Below, in pieces: positions 24,768 through 32,656 of a stretch of 58,596 nt of DNA. Under the pieces are notes generated by a model. It did no database searches. It worked only from the letters and a program-made list of their open reading frames with translations, and was not told where the DNA came from. Source of the DNA: Bacillota bacterium (GTDB lineage Bacteria; Bacillota; Clostridia; Acetivibrionales; DTU013); NCBI GenBank assembly GCA_023433505.1, contig JAEZCO010000062.1, positions 1 through 58,596 on the forward strand, given 5' to 3'. Each line of letters starts with the position of its first letter. Within the stretch, counting starts at the first letter, position 1. Both the position numbers and the translations under genes were made by a program.

Positions 24768-25479
24768 TCCCCTGAAGCTTTACCAGCGCCATTGAAGCGG
24801 CATTTTGCTCAGCTTCCTTCTTGCTCTTGCCTTCGCCGTATCCCATGGCTTTGTCGGCTATCTTTACCTGGACGGCAAAAAGCTTGTTGTGATCCGGGCC
24901 TTTTTCCTCAACGATTTCATACTGTATTTTCTGATCTCCCATTTTTTGTACCGCTTCCTGGAGTTGGGTCTTGTAATCGATAAAAGATGCGCCATTTATA
25001 GCGCTTTTTATTGTCTCTTTCATGACGGAAAGAACAAATTCCCTGGCTTTTTCCATACCGCCGTCGATATAAATCGATCCGATGACCGCTTCAAAAGCAT
25101 CGGACAAAATGGATATTCTGGTTCTTCCGCCGGTGTTTTCCTCCCCTTTGCCAAGCATCAGATATTTCCCAAGTTCCAGCGTATTGGCGCACTTCGCCAG
25201 CGAGGGTTCGCAAACAATGCTGGCCCTGGCTTTCGTCAGTTCGCCTTCTGCCAAGGAGGGGTAGGTTTTGTAAATAAAATCACTGATGATAATGTTTAAG
25301 ACCGCATCTCCCAAAAACTCCAAACGTTCATTGCTATGCAGGCGTTCATGCTTGTTCTCGTTTGCATAGGAACTGTGGGTCATGGCAAGTATGAGATGAT
25401 TATTTTCATTGTAGGTATAATTTAAAACACTCTCCAAAGCTGCCATGTTATTGATAAACTCTCTCTTAATCATATACAC
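24754..25479 (-). CDS. rnc: Ribonuclease III
   Basis: RNase III cleaves double-stranded RNA in rRNA maturation and mRNA turnover. The 241-residue protein has the endonuclease signature 'ERLEFLGDAVL' at 51-61, the second acidic site 'SDAFEAVIGSIYIDGG' near 120, and a C-terminal double-stranded RNA binding domain from about 165 ('DYKTQLQEAVQKM' to 'SKKEAEQNAASMAL'). ATG 25479 or 25473 may serve as start; AGGA lies upstream. It follows fabF after a terminator-like hairpin and overlaps the next gene. Confidence 0.96.
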   Translation of the reverse strand: MYMIKREFINNMAALESVLNYTYNENNHLILAMTHSSYANENKHERLHSNERLEFLGDAVLNIIISDFIYKTYPSLAEGELTKARASIVCEPSLAKCANTLELGKYLMLGKGEENTGGRTRISILSDAFEAVIGSIYIDGGMEKAREFVLSVMKETIKSAINGASFIDYKTQLQEAVQKMGDQKIQYEIVEEKGPDHNKLFAVQVKIADKAMGYGEGKSKKEAEQNAASMALVKLQGNGNV

Positions 25480-25495
25480 ATCCTGATGTTTAAAA

Positions 25496-25516
25496 GGCGG
25501 GGTTATCTCCCCCGCC
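25496..25516 (-). terminator. Hairpin terminator between fabF and rnc
   Basis: Minus strand GGCGGGG, short loop, CCCCGCC then TTTTAAA, about 65 bases after the fabF stop and immediately before rnc. The sequence on its far side (25528-25550) has a further GGGCGatcaacgaCCGCCC hairpin that resembles the ends of family 2. Confidence 0.75.
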
Positions 25517-25580
25517 TCATATTTTTGCGGGCGATCAACGACCGCCCCTCGATTTTCTCTATTATTCCTTACTTCAACAA

Positions 25581-26819
25581 TCAGCCCTCATATTTTTTTA
25601 ACACGATGGCTGCATTATGTCCGCCGAAACCAAGGGCGTTTGAAAGTGCGTATTTTATATCGGCCTTTCTGCCCTGATTTGGCACATAATCCAGGTCGCA
25701 GTCGGGGTCCGGCGTCTTATAGTTTATCGTTGGCGGCAAAAAGCTATCCTTCAATGCCAATGCGCTGATAATGGCCTCAACCGCACCTGCAGCTCCCAAA
25801 AGATGGCCTGTCATGGATTTGGTGGAACTGACGGCAAGCTTGTATGCATGATCGCCAAATACCTTTTTGATTACTGCGGTTTCACCAGGATCATTTAAAG
25901 GGGTTGACGTGCCATGTGCATTTATATATCCAACTTCCTCAGGATTTATACCTGCATCGGCAATAGCCATTTTCATGCAATTGATTCCGCCGAGACCCTC
26001 GGGATGCGGGGCCGTTATATGATGTGCATCGCAGGTACAGCCATAGCCCACAATTTCTGCTATAATTGAAGCGCCTCTTTTCACTGCATGCTCCAATTCC
26101 TCGAGAATAAGTATTCCGGAGCCTTCGCCCATTATAAATCCGTCACGCTCTGCATCAAAGGGCCTGCAGGCAGTAGCAGGATCGGGATTGGTAGTCATCG
26201 CTTTGCTGGAACAAAATCCGGCATAGGATAATGGAGTTATTGCTGATTCTGCTCCGCCGGTCACCATGACATCGGCATCGCCGCGCTGTATTACTTTGAA
26301 TGCGTCACCTATTGCGTTGTTGCTAGTGGCACAAGCAGTAATGACACATTCATTGAAGCCCATAAGACCATATTCTATGGCAATACGGCCGGAAGCCATA
26401 TTTGCAATCATCATGGGAATAAAGAACGGGCTGACTCTGCCAGGTCCTTTGGTCATCAGTGTGCTGTGCTGATCTTCAAGCGTCTCTATACCGCCAATGC
26501 CTGAGCCGACGATAACACCTGCCCTGGAGGAATCCTCCTCTTCCAGCTTTAAGCCGGAATTTTCTATGGCCAATTTTGCAGCAGCCATGGCATACTGTGT
26601 AAAAGTATCCATTCTTTTCGCTTCTTTTTTATCAATATAATCGGTTGGCTCAAAATCTTTGATTTCGGCACCGACTTTTGTATCGAAGTTTGTCGTATCA
26701 AATTTCGTTACACAGCTGATTCCCGATTTACCTTCTTTGATTGCATCCCAGAATTTATCAACCCCATATCCCAATGAGTGCACAACACCTGCACCGGTGA
26801 TTACTACTCTTTTTTTCAT
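25581..26819 (-). CDS. fabF: 3-oxoacyl-ACP synthase II (KAS II)
   Basis: FabF condenses malonyl-ACP with acyl-ACP in fatty acid elongation. The 412-residue protein has the thiolase-fold Cys-His-His site: 'VITACATSNNA' (Cys163), 'NAHGTSTPLND' near 302 and 'STKSMTGHLLGAAG' near 335. Start ATG 26819, GGGAGG upstream. It is downstream of acpP but separated by 270 bases containing a terminator and a hairpin repeat, so its level may differ from that of acpP. An AT-rich palindrome (26849-26872) lies just before its leader. Confidence 0.96.
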   Translation of the reverse strand: MKKRVVITGAGVVHSLGYGVDKFWDAIKEGKSGISCVTKFDTTNFDTKVGAEIKDFEPTDYIDKKEAKRMDTFTQYAMAAAKLAIENSGLKLEEEDSSRAGVIVGSGIGGIETLEDQHSTLMTKGPGRVSPFFIPMMIANMASGRIAIEYGLMGFNECVITACATSNNAIGDAFKVIQRGDADVMVTGGAESAITPLSYAGFCSSKAMTTNPDPATACRPFDAERDGFIMGEGSGILILEELEHAVKRGASIIAEIVGYGCTCDAHHITAPHPEGLGGINCMKMAIADAGINPEEVGYINAHGTSTPLNDPGETAVIKKVFGDHAYKLAVSSTKSMTGHLLGAAGAVEAIISALALKDSFLPPTINYKTPDPDCDLDYVPNQGRKADIKYALSNALGFGGHNAAIVLKKYEG

Positions 26820-26927
26820 TTTTTAACCTCCCTTGCTTTCAAACTGAATTAAATATAGGCATATATTTTAAAATGTTATATCTGAATCGATGGATAATCA
26901 ATGTCATTTCATGGACGGTTCCGCTGC

Positions 26928-27027
26928 GGCAGAATGCCTCTAGAAAAGTTACGAAAGCATCAAATCCCACTCTTTTTTCTACTGCAGCGAAAGCCTGCAG
27001 TAATAAAAATGCAGCTTTCGCAGTAGT
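26928..27027. repeat. Composite hairpin repeat (family 3, right copy) between acpP and fabF
   Basis: 'GCGGCAGAATGCCTC' (26937 onward) is followed after about 40 bases by an imperfect hairpin with arms CTACTGC-GAAAG-CTGCA (26980-27001) and TGCAGCTTTCGCAGTAG (27010-27026). The same two parts occur in the same order at 12860-12950 (CGGCAGAATGAC ... TACTACAGCGAAAG). Confidence 0.55.
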
Positions 27028-27059
27028 ATAAGTGGCTTGCCTTGGTGAAACGCCTTACA

Positions 27060-27090
27060 TAAAAAAAGTCCCTCTTTGGGGACTTTTTTT
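27060..27090 (-). terminator. Strong terminator directly after acpP
   Basis: AAAAAAAGTCCC and GGGGACTTTTTTT form a stem whose T7 tract (minus strand) ends transcription right at the acpP stop codon. It lies within the fab operon, before fabF. Confidence 0.85.
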
Positions 27091-27316
27091 ATGTGTTATT
27101 TTTAATGTAATCTACGGCATCTCCGACAGACTGAATCTTTTCAGCTTCGTTGTCGGGAATCTCGAGATCGAATTCTTCCTCGAGTGCCATTATCAACTCA
27201 ACGATATCAAGGGAATCAGCACCCAAATCGTCTATGAAGGAAGATTCCATTGCAATTTCGTCTTCTTCAACACCTAATTGCTCCACTATAATTTTCTTTA
27301 CCTTTTCGAAAACCAT
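27089..27316 (-). CDS. acpP: Acyl carrier protein
   Basis: ACP carries the growing acyl chain on a 4'-phosphopantetheine attached to Ser35 in the motif 'DDLGADSLDIVEL'. The 75-residue acidic protein begins MVFEKVKKIIVEQLG at ATG 27316, with GGAGGTGA at good spacing; a GTG at 27334 would add six residues and is less likely. It stands between fabG and fabF, the conserved order, and is followed at once by a strong terminator, which would make it the most abundant product of the operon. Confidence 0.97.
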   Translation of the reverse strand: MVFEKVKKIIVEQLGVEEDEIAMESSFIDDLGADSLDIVELIMALEEEFDLEIPDNEAEKIQSVGDAVDYIKNNT

Positions 27317-27400
27317 ACATTCACCTCCTCCCACAGGGGGTAATTCATTTATAATAATTCCTTGTAAAAAGTTCTTTCAAACTTTTACATTAAGATATTA

Positions 27401-28144
27401 TTACATAACTAGCCCGCCGTCAATATCTATTACCTGTCCGGTTACATAACTTGATTCATCGGAAGCAAGAAAAGCGACAACATTAGCCACGTCGTCAGGT
27501 GTCCCGAACCTGCCCAGCGGTATGTTTTCCAAATACTTTTTCTTCACTTCGTCAGGAAGTACATCCGTCATTTTACTTTGAATGATGCCGGGTGCTACTG
27601 CATTGCAAGTTACTCCCCTTGAGGCAAATTCCTTTGCCGTGGTTTTTGTAAGTCCAATCAATCCTGCCTTGGACGCCGAATAGTTGGCCTGTCCCTGATT
27701 GCCATACCTTCCGGCTACCGAAGCAATATTGACGATCCTTCCACTTCTTTGCTTGATCATTTGTTTTGCAGCCAGCTTTGTACAAAAGAAAGCGCCTTTG
27801 AGGTTGATATCAAGCACCAGATCCCAATCTTCTTCAGACATCATCGCCATGGGCTTATCCTTGGTGATACCCGCATTGTTTACAAGTATGTCCAAACTGC
27901 CGAAAGCTTCCACAGCAGCTGCGACCATAGCCTTGACATCTTCAGAATTCCTTACATCACCTTTTGTCACTGCCACGTTATAGCCGGCAGCTTTGAACTC
28001 TTCAGCCGTTGCATCGATAGAATCGGATGCAACGATATCATTCAAAACTATATTTGCACCCATTTGTGCAAGCTTCAGTGCAATTGCTTTCCCCAAGCCT
28101 CTGCCTGAACCGGTAACAACAGCAGTTTTCCCCTTAAGTTGCAT
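27401..28144 (-). CDS. fabG: 3-oxoacyl-ACP reductase
   Basis: FabG reduces 3-oxoacyl-ACP with NADPH. The short-chain dehydrogenase motifs are complete: cofactor loop 'TGSGRGLGKAIA' at about 11-22, 'NNAGIT' near 87, catalytic Ser in 'IVNIASVAG' and 'YSASKAG' (Tyr/Lys) near 150, and 'GGLVM' at the C-terminus. Start ATG 28144 rather than 28153, because GGAGG is only two bases from 28153 but about ten from 28144, and 'MQLKGKTAVV' fits relatives. 247 residues. Confidence 0.96.
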   Translation of the reverse strand: MQLKGKTAVVTGSGRGLGKAIALKLAQMGANIVLNDIVASDSIDATAEEFKAAGYNVAVTKGDVRNSEDVKAMVAAAVEAFGSLDILVNNAGITKDKPMAMMSEEDWDLVLDINLKGAFFCTKLAAKQMIKQRSGRIVNIASVAGRYGNQGQANYSASKAGLIGLTKTTAKEFASRGVTCNAVAPGIIQSKMTDVLPDEVKKKYLENIPLGRFGTPDDVANVVAFLASDESSYVTGQVIDIDGGLVM

Positions 28145-28230
28145 TATATGCATCGCCTCCCTACCATGGATTTATAAGAAGCAAGGAAAATCCGTTTAAC
28201 AAATCTTCCTGTCTCAACAATTTTATCCGC

Positions 28231-29163
28231 TTACAGCAATTCTGCAAGGGTCTTGTTTAACGAGTCCAAATCTTCTACATTAAAGGTCCGGACTTCCTTG
28301 TTTATTTTCTTTACAAAGCCGCACAAGACCTTCCCCGGACCTATTTCCACAAAGGTGTCGACTCCGTCTTCCAGCATCCGGCTGACTGAATTTTCCCAAA
28401 GCACGGAATTGCTGACCTGCCGGATGAGGAGGTCCTTTACCTTTGATTCGTCGGTAATATATTCGGCAGTTACGTTTGTAACCACCGGAAGATTCATTTT
28501 TTCAAGCTGCACATTTTGCAATTCAGCAGCAAGCTTATCGCCGGCCGGTTTCAGCATGCTGCAGTGAAACGGTGCGCTGACAGGCAGCAGCATGGACCTT
28601 TTGGCTCCTTTTTCCTTGCAAAGCTCAACGACCTTTTCCACCGCCTTTATTTCCCCTGCCACCACCAACTGCCCCGGGCAATTGAAATTTGCGGGAGAAA
28701 CCACGCCGATTTCAGAAGCTGCTTTACAGCAGTCGATAACATCCTTTGCATCAAGTCCAAGGATCGCCGCCATTGTTCCCACACCTATGGGGACAGCCTC
28801 CTGCATGTATTTCCCTCTTTTTCTGACCAGCTTTACCGCATCCTTGAAAGACATTGTTCCCGCAGCCACATGGGCGGTATATTCACCCAGGCTTAATCCG
28901 GCAACCACATCGGCTTTTACGCCCTTCTCAAGCAAGGGCTGCAGGCAGGCTATACTGGCAGTCAGTATGGCAGGCTGTGTGTTTTCTGTTATTTTTAAAG
29001 TTTCATCGTCGCTTTCAAATATCATTTTTTTTGCGTCGAAGCCCAAAGCCTCGGTGGCTTGATTGAAAATATCATCCGCCGCCTTGAATTCATCGGCAAT
29101 CTGTTTGCCCATCCCCACATACTGCGCTCCCTGTCCGGGGAATATAAAAGCCAGCTTTCCCAT
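28231..29163 (-). CDS. fabD: Malonyl-CoA:ACP transacylase
   Basis: FabD moves malonyl groups from CoA to ACP. The protein (310 residues from ATG 29163) starts 'MGKLAFIFPGQGAQYVGMG', with the nucleophile in 'GLSLGEYTA' (Ser91) and catalytic His in 'APFHCSML' near 196, plus 'EIGPGKVL' near the end. AAAGGAG precedes this ATG by five bases; the in-frame ATG at 29181 lacks one. Lies between fabH and fabG. Confidence 0.96.
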   Translation of the reverse strand: MGKLAFIFPGQGAQYVGMGKQIADEFKAADDIFNQATEALGFDAKKMIFESDDETLKITENTQPAILTASIACLQPLLEKGVKADVVAGLSLGEYTAHVAAGTMSFKDAVKLVRKRGKYMQEAVPIGVGTMAAILGLDAKDVIDCCKAASEIGVVSPANFNCPGQLVVAGEIKAVEKVVELCKEKGAKRSMLLPVSAPFHCSMLKPAGDKLAAELQNVQLEKMNLPVVTNVTAEYITDESKVKDLLIRQVSNSVLWENSVSRMLEDGVDTFVEIGPGKVLCGFVKKINKEVRTFNVEDLDSLNKTLAELL

Positions 29164-29241
29164 AATTACTCCTTTTGTCATCTTTATGATGGTTCTTGTA
29201 TTCTTTTACGCCAAGGAATATATTTTTATAACTATAACTGC

Positions 29242-30246
29242 TTATTTACTCCATTTGAGTAATGTCGCACCCCAGGTGAGACCTCCGCCAAATCCGACAA
29301 ACACCAAATAATCGCCCTTGTTCAAGCGCTTTTCCTGATAGGCATCCGTGAGAGCAACGGGGATGGAGGCGGAGGAAATATTTCCGTACTTCTTTATTGT
29401 AGTATAGACCTTTTCCGGTCCTATCCCCAATCTTTTTGCCGCACTGTCAATGATTCGGATATTTGCCTGATGAGGTATTATATATTTCAGATCCTCTATT
29501 TTTATTCCGGCATCGTTTAAAACTTTTTCCGAGGCCAGGGGCATGATTTTTACTGCAAACTTGAATACTTCCTGCCCTTCCTGCCATATTGTCCTTTTAT
29601 TTTCATAATTAGTGCGTCTGGCAACATCCTCTTCGGGCACATAAAGGCACGGAATTGTGATGTTGTCGCCTTGCGAACCGTCGGCATCAATATAGGTAGA
29701 TATTATCCCGTAGCCTTCTTCCACCTCTCCCAAAACAACCGCACCTGCGCCGTCTCCAAACAAAATACAGGTATTTCTGTCTTTCCATTCCGTAACCTTA
29801 CTCATGCCCTCGGAGCTGACAACAAGCACGTGCTTGTAAAATCCAGTTTCAATAAATTGCTTTGCAACTGTTATCCCGTAAATGAATCCCGTACATGCAG
29901 CCACCAGGTCAAAAGCTGCCGCTTTTACTGCTCCTATCTCCTTTTGGATGATGCAGGAAGTTGATGGGACGAGGTAATCCGGTGTTGAGGTAGTTACAAT
30001 GATCATATCTATTTCTTCAGGTTTGACACCGGAATCTGCAATTGCTTGTTTTGCGGCTTCTGCACCCATCTTGTACGTCGGTTCGTCATGTTCAAGCACT
30101 CTTCTTTCAGATATGCCGGTCCTTTTTACTATCCATTCATCTGAAGTCTCAACGATTTTCTCCAGATCGGAATTAGTCAGTATTTTTTCTGGGACGCAGC
30201 TTCCCACGCCTAAAATTCCAACGCTTACGTTCTCTCTTTTCGACAT
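29242..30246 (-). CDS. fabH: 3-oxoacyl-ACP synthase III
   Basis: FabH starts fatty acid synthesis by condensing acetyl- or branched acyl-CoA with malonyl-ACP. The Cys-His-Asn triad is visible in 'LVAACTGF' (Cys118), 'IPHQANIRI' near 257 and 'YGNISSASIPVAL' near 288. 334 residues. The start at ATG 30246 has an excellent GGAGG site, yet the upstream plsX frame runs 74 bases past it, an unusually long overlap. Confidence 0.95.
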   Translation of the reverse strand: MSKRENVSVGILGVGSCVPEKILTNSDLEKIVETSDEWIVKRTGISERRVLEHDEPTYKMGAEAAKQAIADSGVKPEEIDMIIVTTSTPDYLVPSTSCIIQKEIGAVKAAAFDLVAACTGFIYGITVAKQFIETGFYKHVLVVSSEGMSKVTEWKDRNTCILFGDGAGAVVLGEVEEGYGIISTYIDADGSQGDNITIPCLYVPEEDVARRTNYENKRTIWQEGQEVFKFAVKIMPLASEKVLNDAGIKIEDLKYIIPHQANIRIIDSAAKRLGIGPEKVYTTIKKYGNISSASIPVALTDAYQEKRLNKGDYLVFVGFGGGLTWGATLLKWSK

Positions 30247-31246
30247 CCTTAACCTCCATAGAGCTGATACTATCCTTAATCTGCTCGAAAGCAGAGCTGT
30301 TTGCTAAATTGAATGATTTGATGATTACATTTTTAATTGTTTTGCTGTCCGAATTGCCATGGCTTTTGATTACCAGACCGTTTACCCCCAGAATCGGCGC
30401 TCCCCCCTCAACAGAAGGGTCAAGCATTTTTCTGAAAGCCAGCATATCCTTTGCTACAAATAACATGGACAGCTTTGAAAAAATAGTCCGCTTGAACATG
30501 CCTTTAAGGAATGCGCCAAAAAATGAACCGGCGCCTTCAAGGAATTTGAGCATTACATTGCCTACATATCCATCGCTAACTGCAACATGGACATCTCCGA
30601 GCATTACATCCTTGCCTTCGATGTTTCCAATGAAATTCAATTTGGATTCGGTAAGCATGGAATATGCCTGCTTTAAAACCTCGGTCCCTTTTTTAGCTTC
30701 GGTCCCCATGTTTACGAGACCGACCGTGGGGTTTTCTATATTCAGCAGTCCTTTCATGTAAGCAGTCCCAAAAATACCGAACTGCACATAATTAATGGGC
30801 TTGCACACCGAATTCAAGCCTGCGTCGATAATCAGACATTTTCCTTTTTTAGTTGGGATTATAGCGCCAAGAGCGGGTCTGTCCACTCCCTTCAGCCTTC
30901 CGAGAATAAGAAGGGCTCCCGTCAGCAATGCTCCGGAATTGCCTGCCGATACAAAGACATCCCCTTTTTGTTCCTTCAGCATATTAAAGCCCACAACCAT
31001 GGAAGAGTTCTTTTTGCTTTTTATGGCTTTTGTGGGGAGGTCTTCATTTGTTATAATCTCCTGGGCATGAATTACTTGCAACCTCGGACTGCTGAATTTA
31101 CGTTCCGCCAGTATGGCGCTGATACGCTCAAGATCGCCTATAAGAACTACGTCGAAGCCTTCCTGGGCCTTTATGGCATCGATACTTCCGTTTACTATAG
31201 CCCCGGGTGCATTATCCCCACCCATTGCATCAACTAAAATTCGCAA
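30173..31246 (-). CDS. plsX: Phosphate acyltransferase PlsX
   Basis: PlsX makes acyl-phosphate from acyl-ACP, feeding PlsY for phosphatidic acid synthesis. Family motifs: 'VDAMGGDNAPGAIV' at the start, 'GNSGALLTGALLILGRLKGV', 'GLVNMGTEAKKG', 'GDVHVAVSDGYVGNVMLK'. The likely start is TTG 31246 (then MRILVDAMGGDN), with GGGAG eight bases upstream; the GTG at 31255 abuts that site and is less likely. The C-terminal 25 residues, rich in Lys/Arg ('KRERKRWNFRRGKLRPRK'), are encoded over the fabH start in another frame, making the protein about 20 residues longer than usual. Confidence 0.93.
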   Translation of the reverse strand: MRILVDAMGGDNAPGAIVNGSIDAIKAQEGFDVVLIGDLERISAILAERKFSSPRLQVIHAQEIITNEDLPTKAIKSKKNSSMVVGFNMLKEQKGDVFVSAGNSGALLTGALLILGRLKGVDRPALGAIIPTKKGKCLIIDAGLNSVCKPINYVQFGIFGTAYMKGLLNIENPTVGLVNMGTEAKKGTEVLKQAYSMLTESKLNFIGNIEGKDVMLGDVHVAVSDGYVGNVMLKFLEGAGSFFGAFLKGMFKRTIFSKLSMLFVAKDMLAFRKMLDPSVEGGAPILGVNGLVIKSHGNSDSKTIKNVIIKSFNLANSSAFEQIKDSISSMEVKDVEKRERKRWNFRRGKLRPRKNTD

Positions 31247-31296
31247 ATACTTCACTCCCGGAATTTTATTTATATAAAGAATAATAACCAGTGTTC

Positions 31297-31863
31297 CTAA
31301 GATTTTTCAAGTGATACCAAAATAAATTTTCCTCTAAAAATCTCTTGCTGCTTTTCAGAGATCCTCACCCAAACGATGTAGTTGAAACCTCTGACTCTTT
31401 TTACCTCGGCTCTTGCAGTCAGCTTGCTGCCTGAATATACCGGAGTCTTGTATTTGATATTCGCTACTCCCACGAGCGCCACCTGTGCGTCGATTACGGC
31501 AATTGCCAGGGATTCGGCCAGGGAATAGATAAAATGGCCCCTTACGATTCTGGTTTTCTCAAACGCCATGCTGTCATTGCTTTCAAGCACAGAGACGCCG
31601 CTCTTCCCCAGGTTCAAATCGATCAGTTCTCCGACGATTTCCTTGCTCTGCAGCGTCTTAACCTTGCTATAGTTGTTTTCCGCTACGCTTTTTATTCTTT
31701 CTCTTAGCTCGGGAATGCCCAGTTCAAGCCTGTCAAGACGGATGGTCGGTATGCTTACGGTAAATAATTCGGATAATTCTTCGTCGGTTAAAAAAGGGTC
31801 CTCCTTTATTCTATCCTGAAGTATCGTTTGCCTTTCCTTTTTCAAAAGGGAAGACCTGCTCAT
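31297..31863 (-). CDS. fapR: Fatty acid and phospholipid biosynthesis regulator FapR
   Basis: FapR represses fab/pls genes and is released by malonyl-CoA. The 188-residue protein has the N-terminal HTH ('FLTDEELSELFTVSIPTIRL') and a C-terminal hotdog fold with 'VRGHFIYSLAESLAIAVIDA' and 'ALVGVANIKYKTPVYSGSKL' that bind malonyl-CoA. It is the first gene of the operon it is expected to control; ATG 31863 has a GGAG site. A promoter (31993-32021) and a FapR-box-like sequence (31965-31981) lie upstream, so autoregulation is likely. Confidence 0.95.
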   Translation of the reverse strand: MSRSSLLKKERQTILQDRIKEDPFLTDEELSELFTVSIPTIRLDRLELGIPELRERIKSVAENNYSKVKTLQSKEIVGELIDLNLGKSGVSVLESNDSMAFEKTRIVRGHFIYSLAESLAIAVIDAQVALVGVANIKYKTPVYSGSKLTARAEVKRVRGFNYIVWVRISEKQQEIFRGKFILVSLEKS

Positions 31864-31964
31864 GGTTCACACTCCATTACATTTATTGTAAGGGGAATAC
31901 CTTTCCAAATCTTCGGCATCCCTTCCACACCAGGAAACATCCCCTTTGGGATTATAATTATTAC

Positions 31965-31981
31965 CTGATACTAAGTTCTAA
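31965..31981 (-). promoter_or_regulatory. Candidate FapR operator
   Basis: The 17-base minus-strand sequence TTAGAACTTAGTATCAG resembles the FapR box known from bacilli (TTAGTACCTAGTACTAA-type palindrome) at about 12 of 17 positions. It lies about 12 bases downstream of the -10 box, where a repressor would block transcription of fapR and the fab operon. Confidence 0.55.
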
Positions 31982-31992
31982 TAATAAAAAGT

Positions 31993-32021
31993 ATATTATA
32001 TATTTTGCCCATATGCAACAA
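31993..32021 (-). promoter_or_regulatory. Promoter of the fapR-fab operon
   Basis: Minus strand: TTGTTG (32021-32016), 17-bp spacer, TAATAT (31998-31993); an overlapping TATAAT at 32000-31995 gives a 15-bp spacer. The region is strongly AT-rich. Confidence 0.6.
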
Positions 32022-32044
32022 TTTCCTTGAAAAAGTTTTTAAGT

Positions 32045-32656
32045 TTATGAATGTATGTTCAAATGCTTTATATTCTTGGCCAAATAATCATAAAGCGAAT
32101 ACAGGGTTATGATTACTGCAACCAGCATTGCGTACCTGCCGAATGGGAATGTCGTGATAAGGCTCAACGGAAAATCCTTAAGCAAAATCGCGGCAATTGC
32201 CACAATCTGTGTGGCGGTTTTGAGTTTACCGATATTGCTTGCCGAAATTACGATCCCTTCTCCGACAGCTACAAGTCTTACCCCAGTGACTATGAATTCA
32301 CGGCTTATGATTAATATGGCTGTCCAACTGGTAATGTCATTTCTCTGTACCAGCGCTATTAATGCAGCCGCAACAAGAAGCTTGTCTGCAATAGGATCGA
32401 GGAATTTACCGAAGGTGGTGATCATTCTGTGCTTCCTGGCGATGTAGCCGTCAACGCGGTCGGTGATTCCCGCCAGGATAAAGATACCTGCAGCGATGTA
32501 GTTTCCATAATTCAGAATGAAATCATTGATTGCCCGGGGATGTAAAAAACTCATAAAACTGCTTTCCAGCATCCAATTTGGCAAAGGTATGACAAAGATC
32601 AGGAAAACCGGCACCAAAAATATTCTGGATAGTGTAATTTTATTCGGCAGATTCAT
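32045..32656 (-). CDS. pgsA: CDP-diacylglycerol--glycerol-3-phosphate 3-phosphatidyltransferase
   Basis: PgsA makes phosphatidylglycerophosphate, the step to phosphatidylglycerol. The 203-residue membrane protein begins MNLPNKITLSRIFLVP and carries the CDP-alcohol phosphotransferase motif D-G-x2-A-R-x8-G-x3-D-x3-D in 'VDGYIARKHRM...FGKFLDPIAD' (about 84-107), with five or six hydrophobic segments. Its start lies inside the end of rimO (17-base overlap), the standard rimO-pgsA pair. Confidence 0.94.
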   Translation of the reverse strand: MNLPNKITLSRIFLVPVFLIFVIPLPNWMLESSFMSFLHPRAINDFILNYGNYIAAGIFILAGITDRVDGYIARKHRMITTFGKFLDPIADKLLVAAALIALVQRNDITSWTAILIISREFIVTGVRLVAVGEGIVISASNIGKLKTATQIVAIAAILLKDFPLSLITTFPFGRYAMLVAVIITLYSLYDYLAKNIKHLNIHS

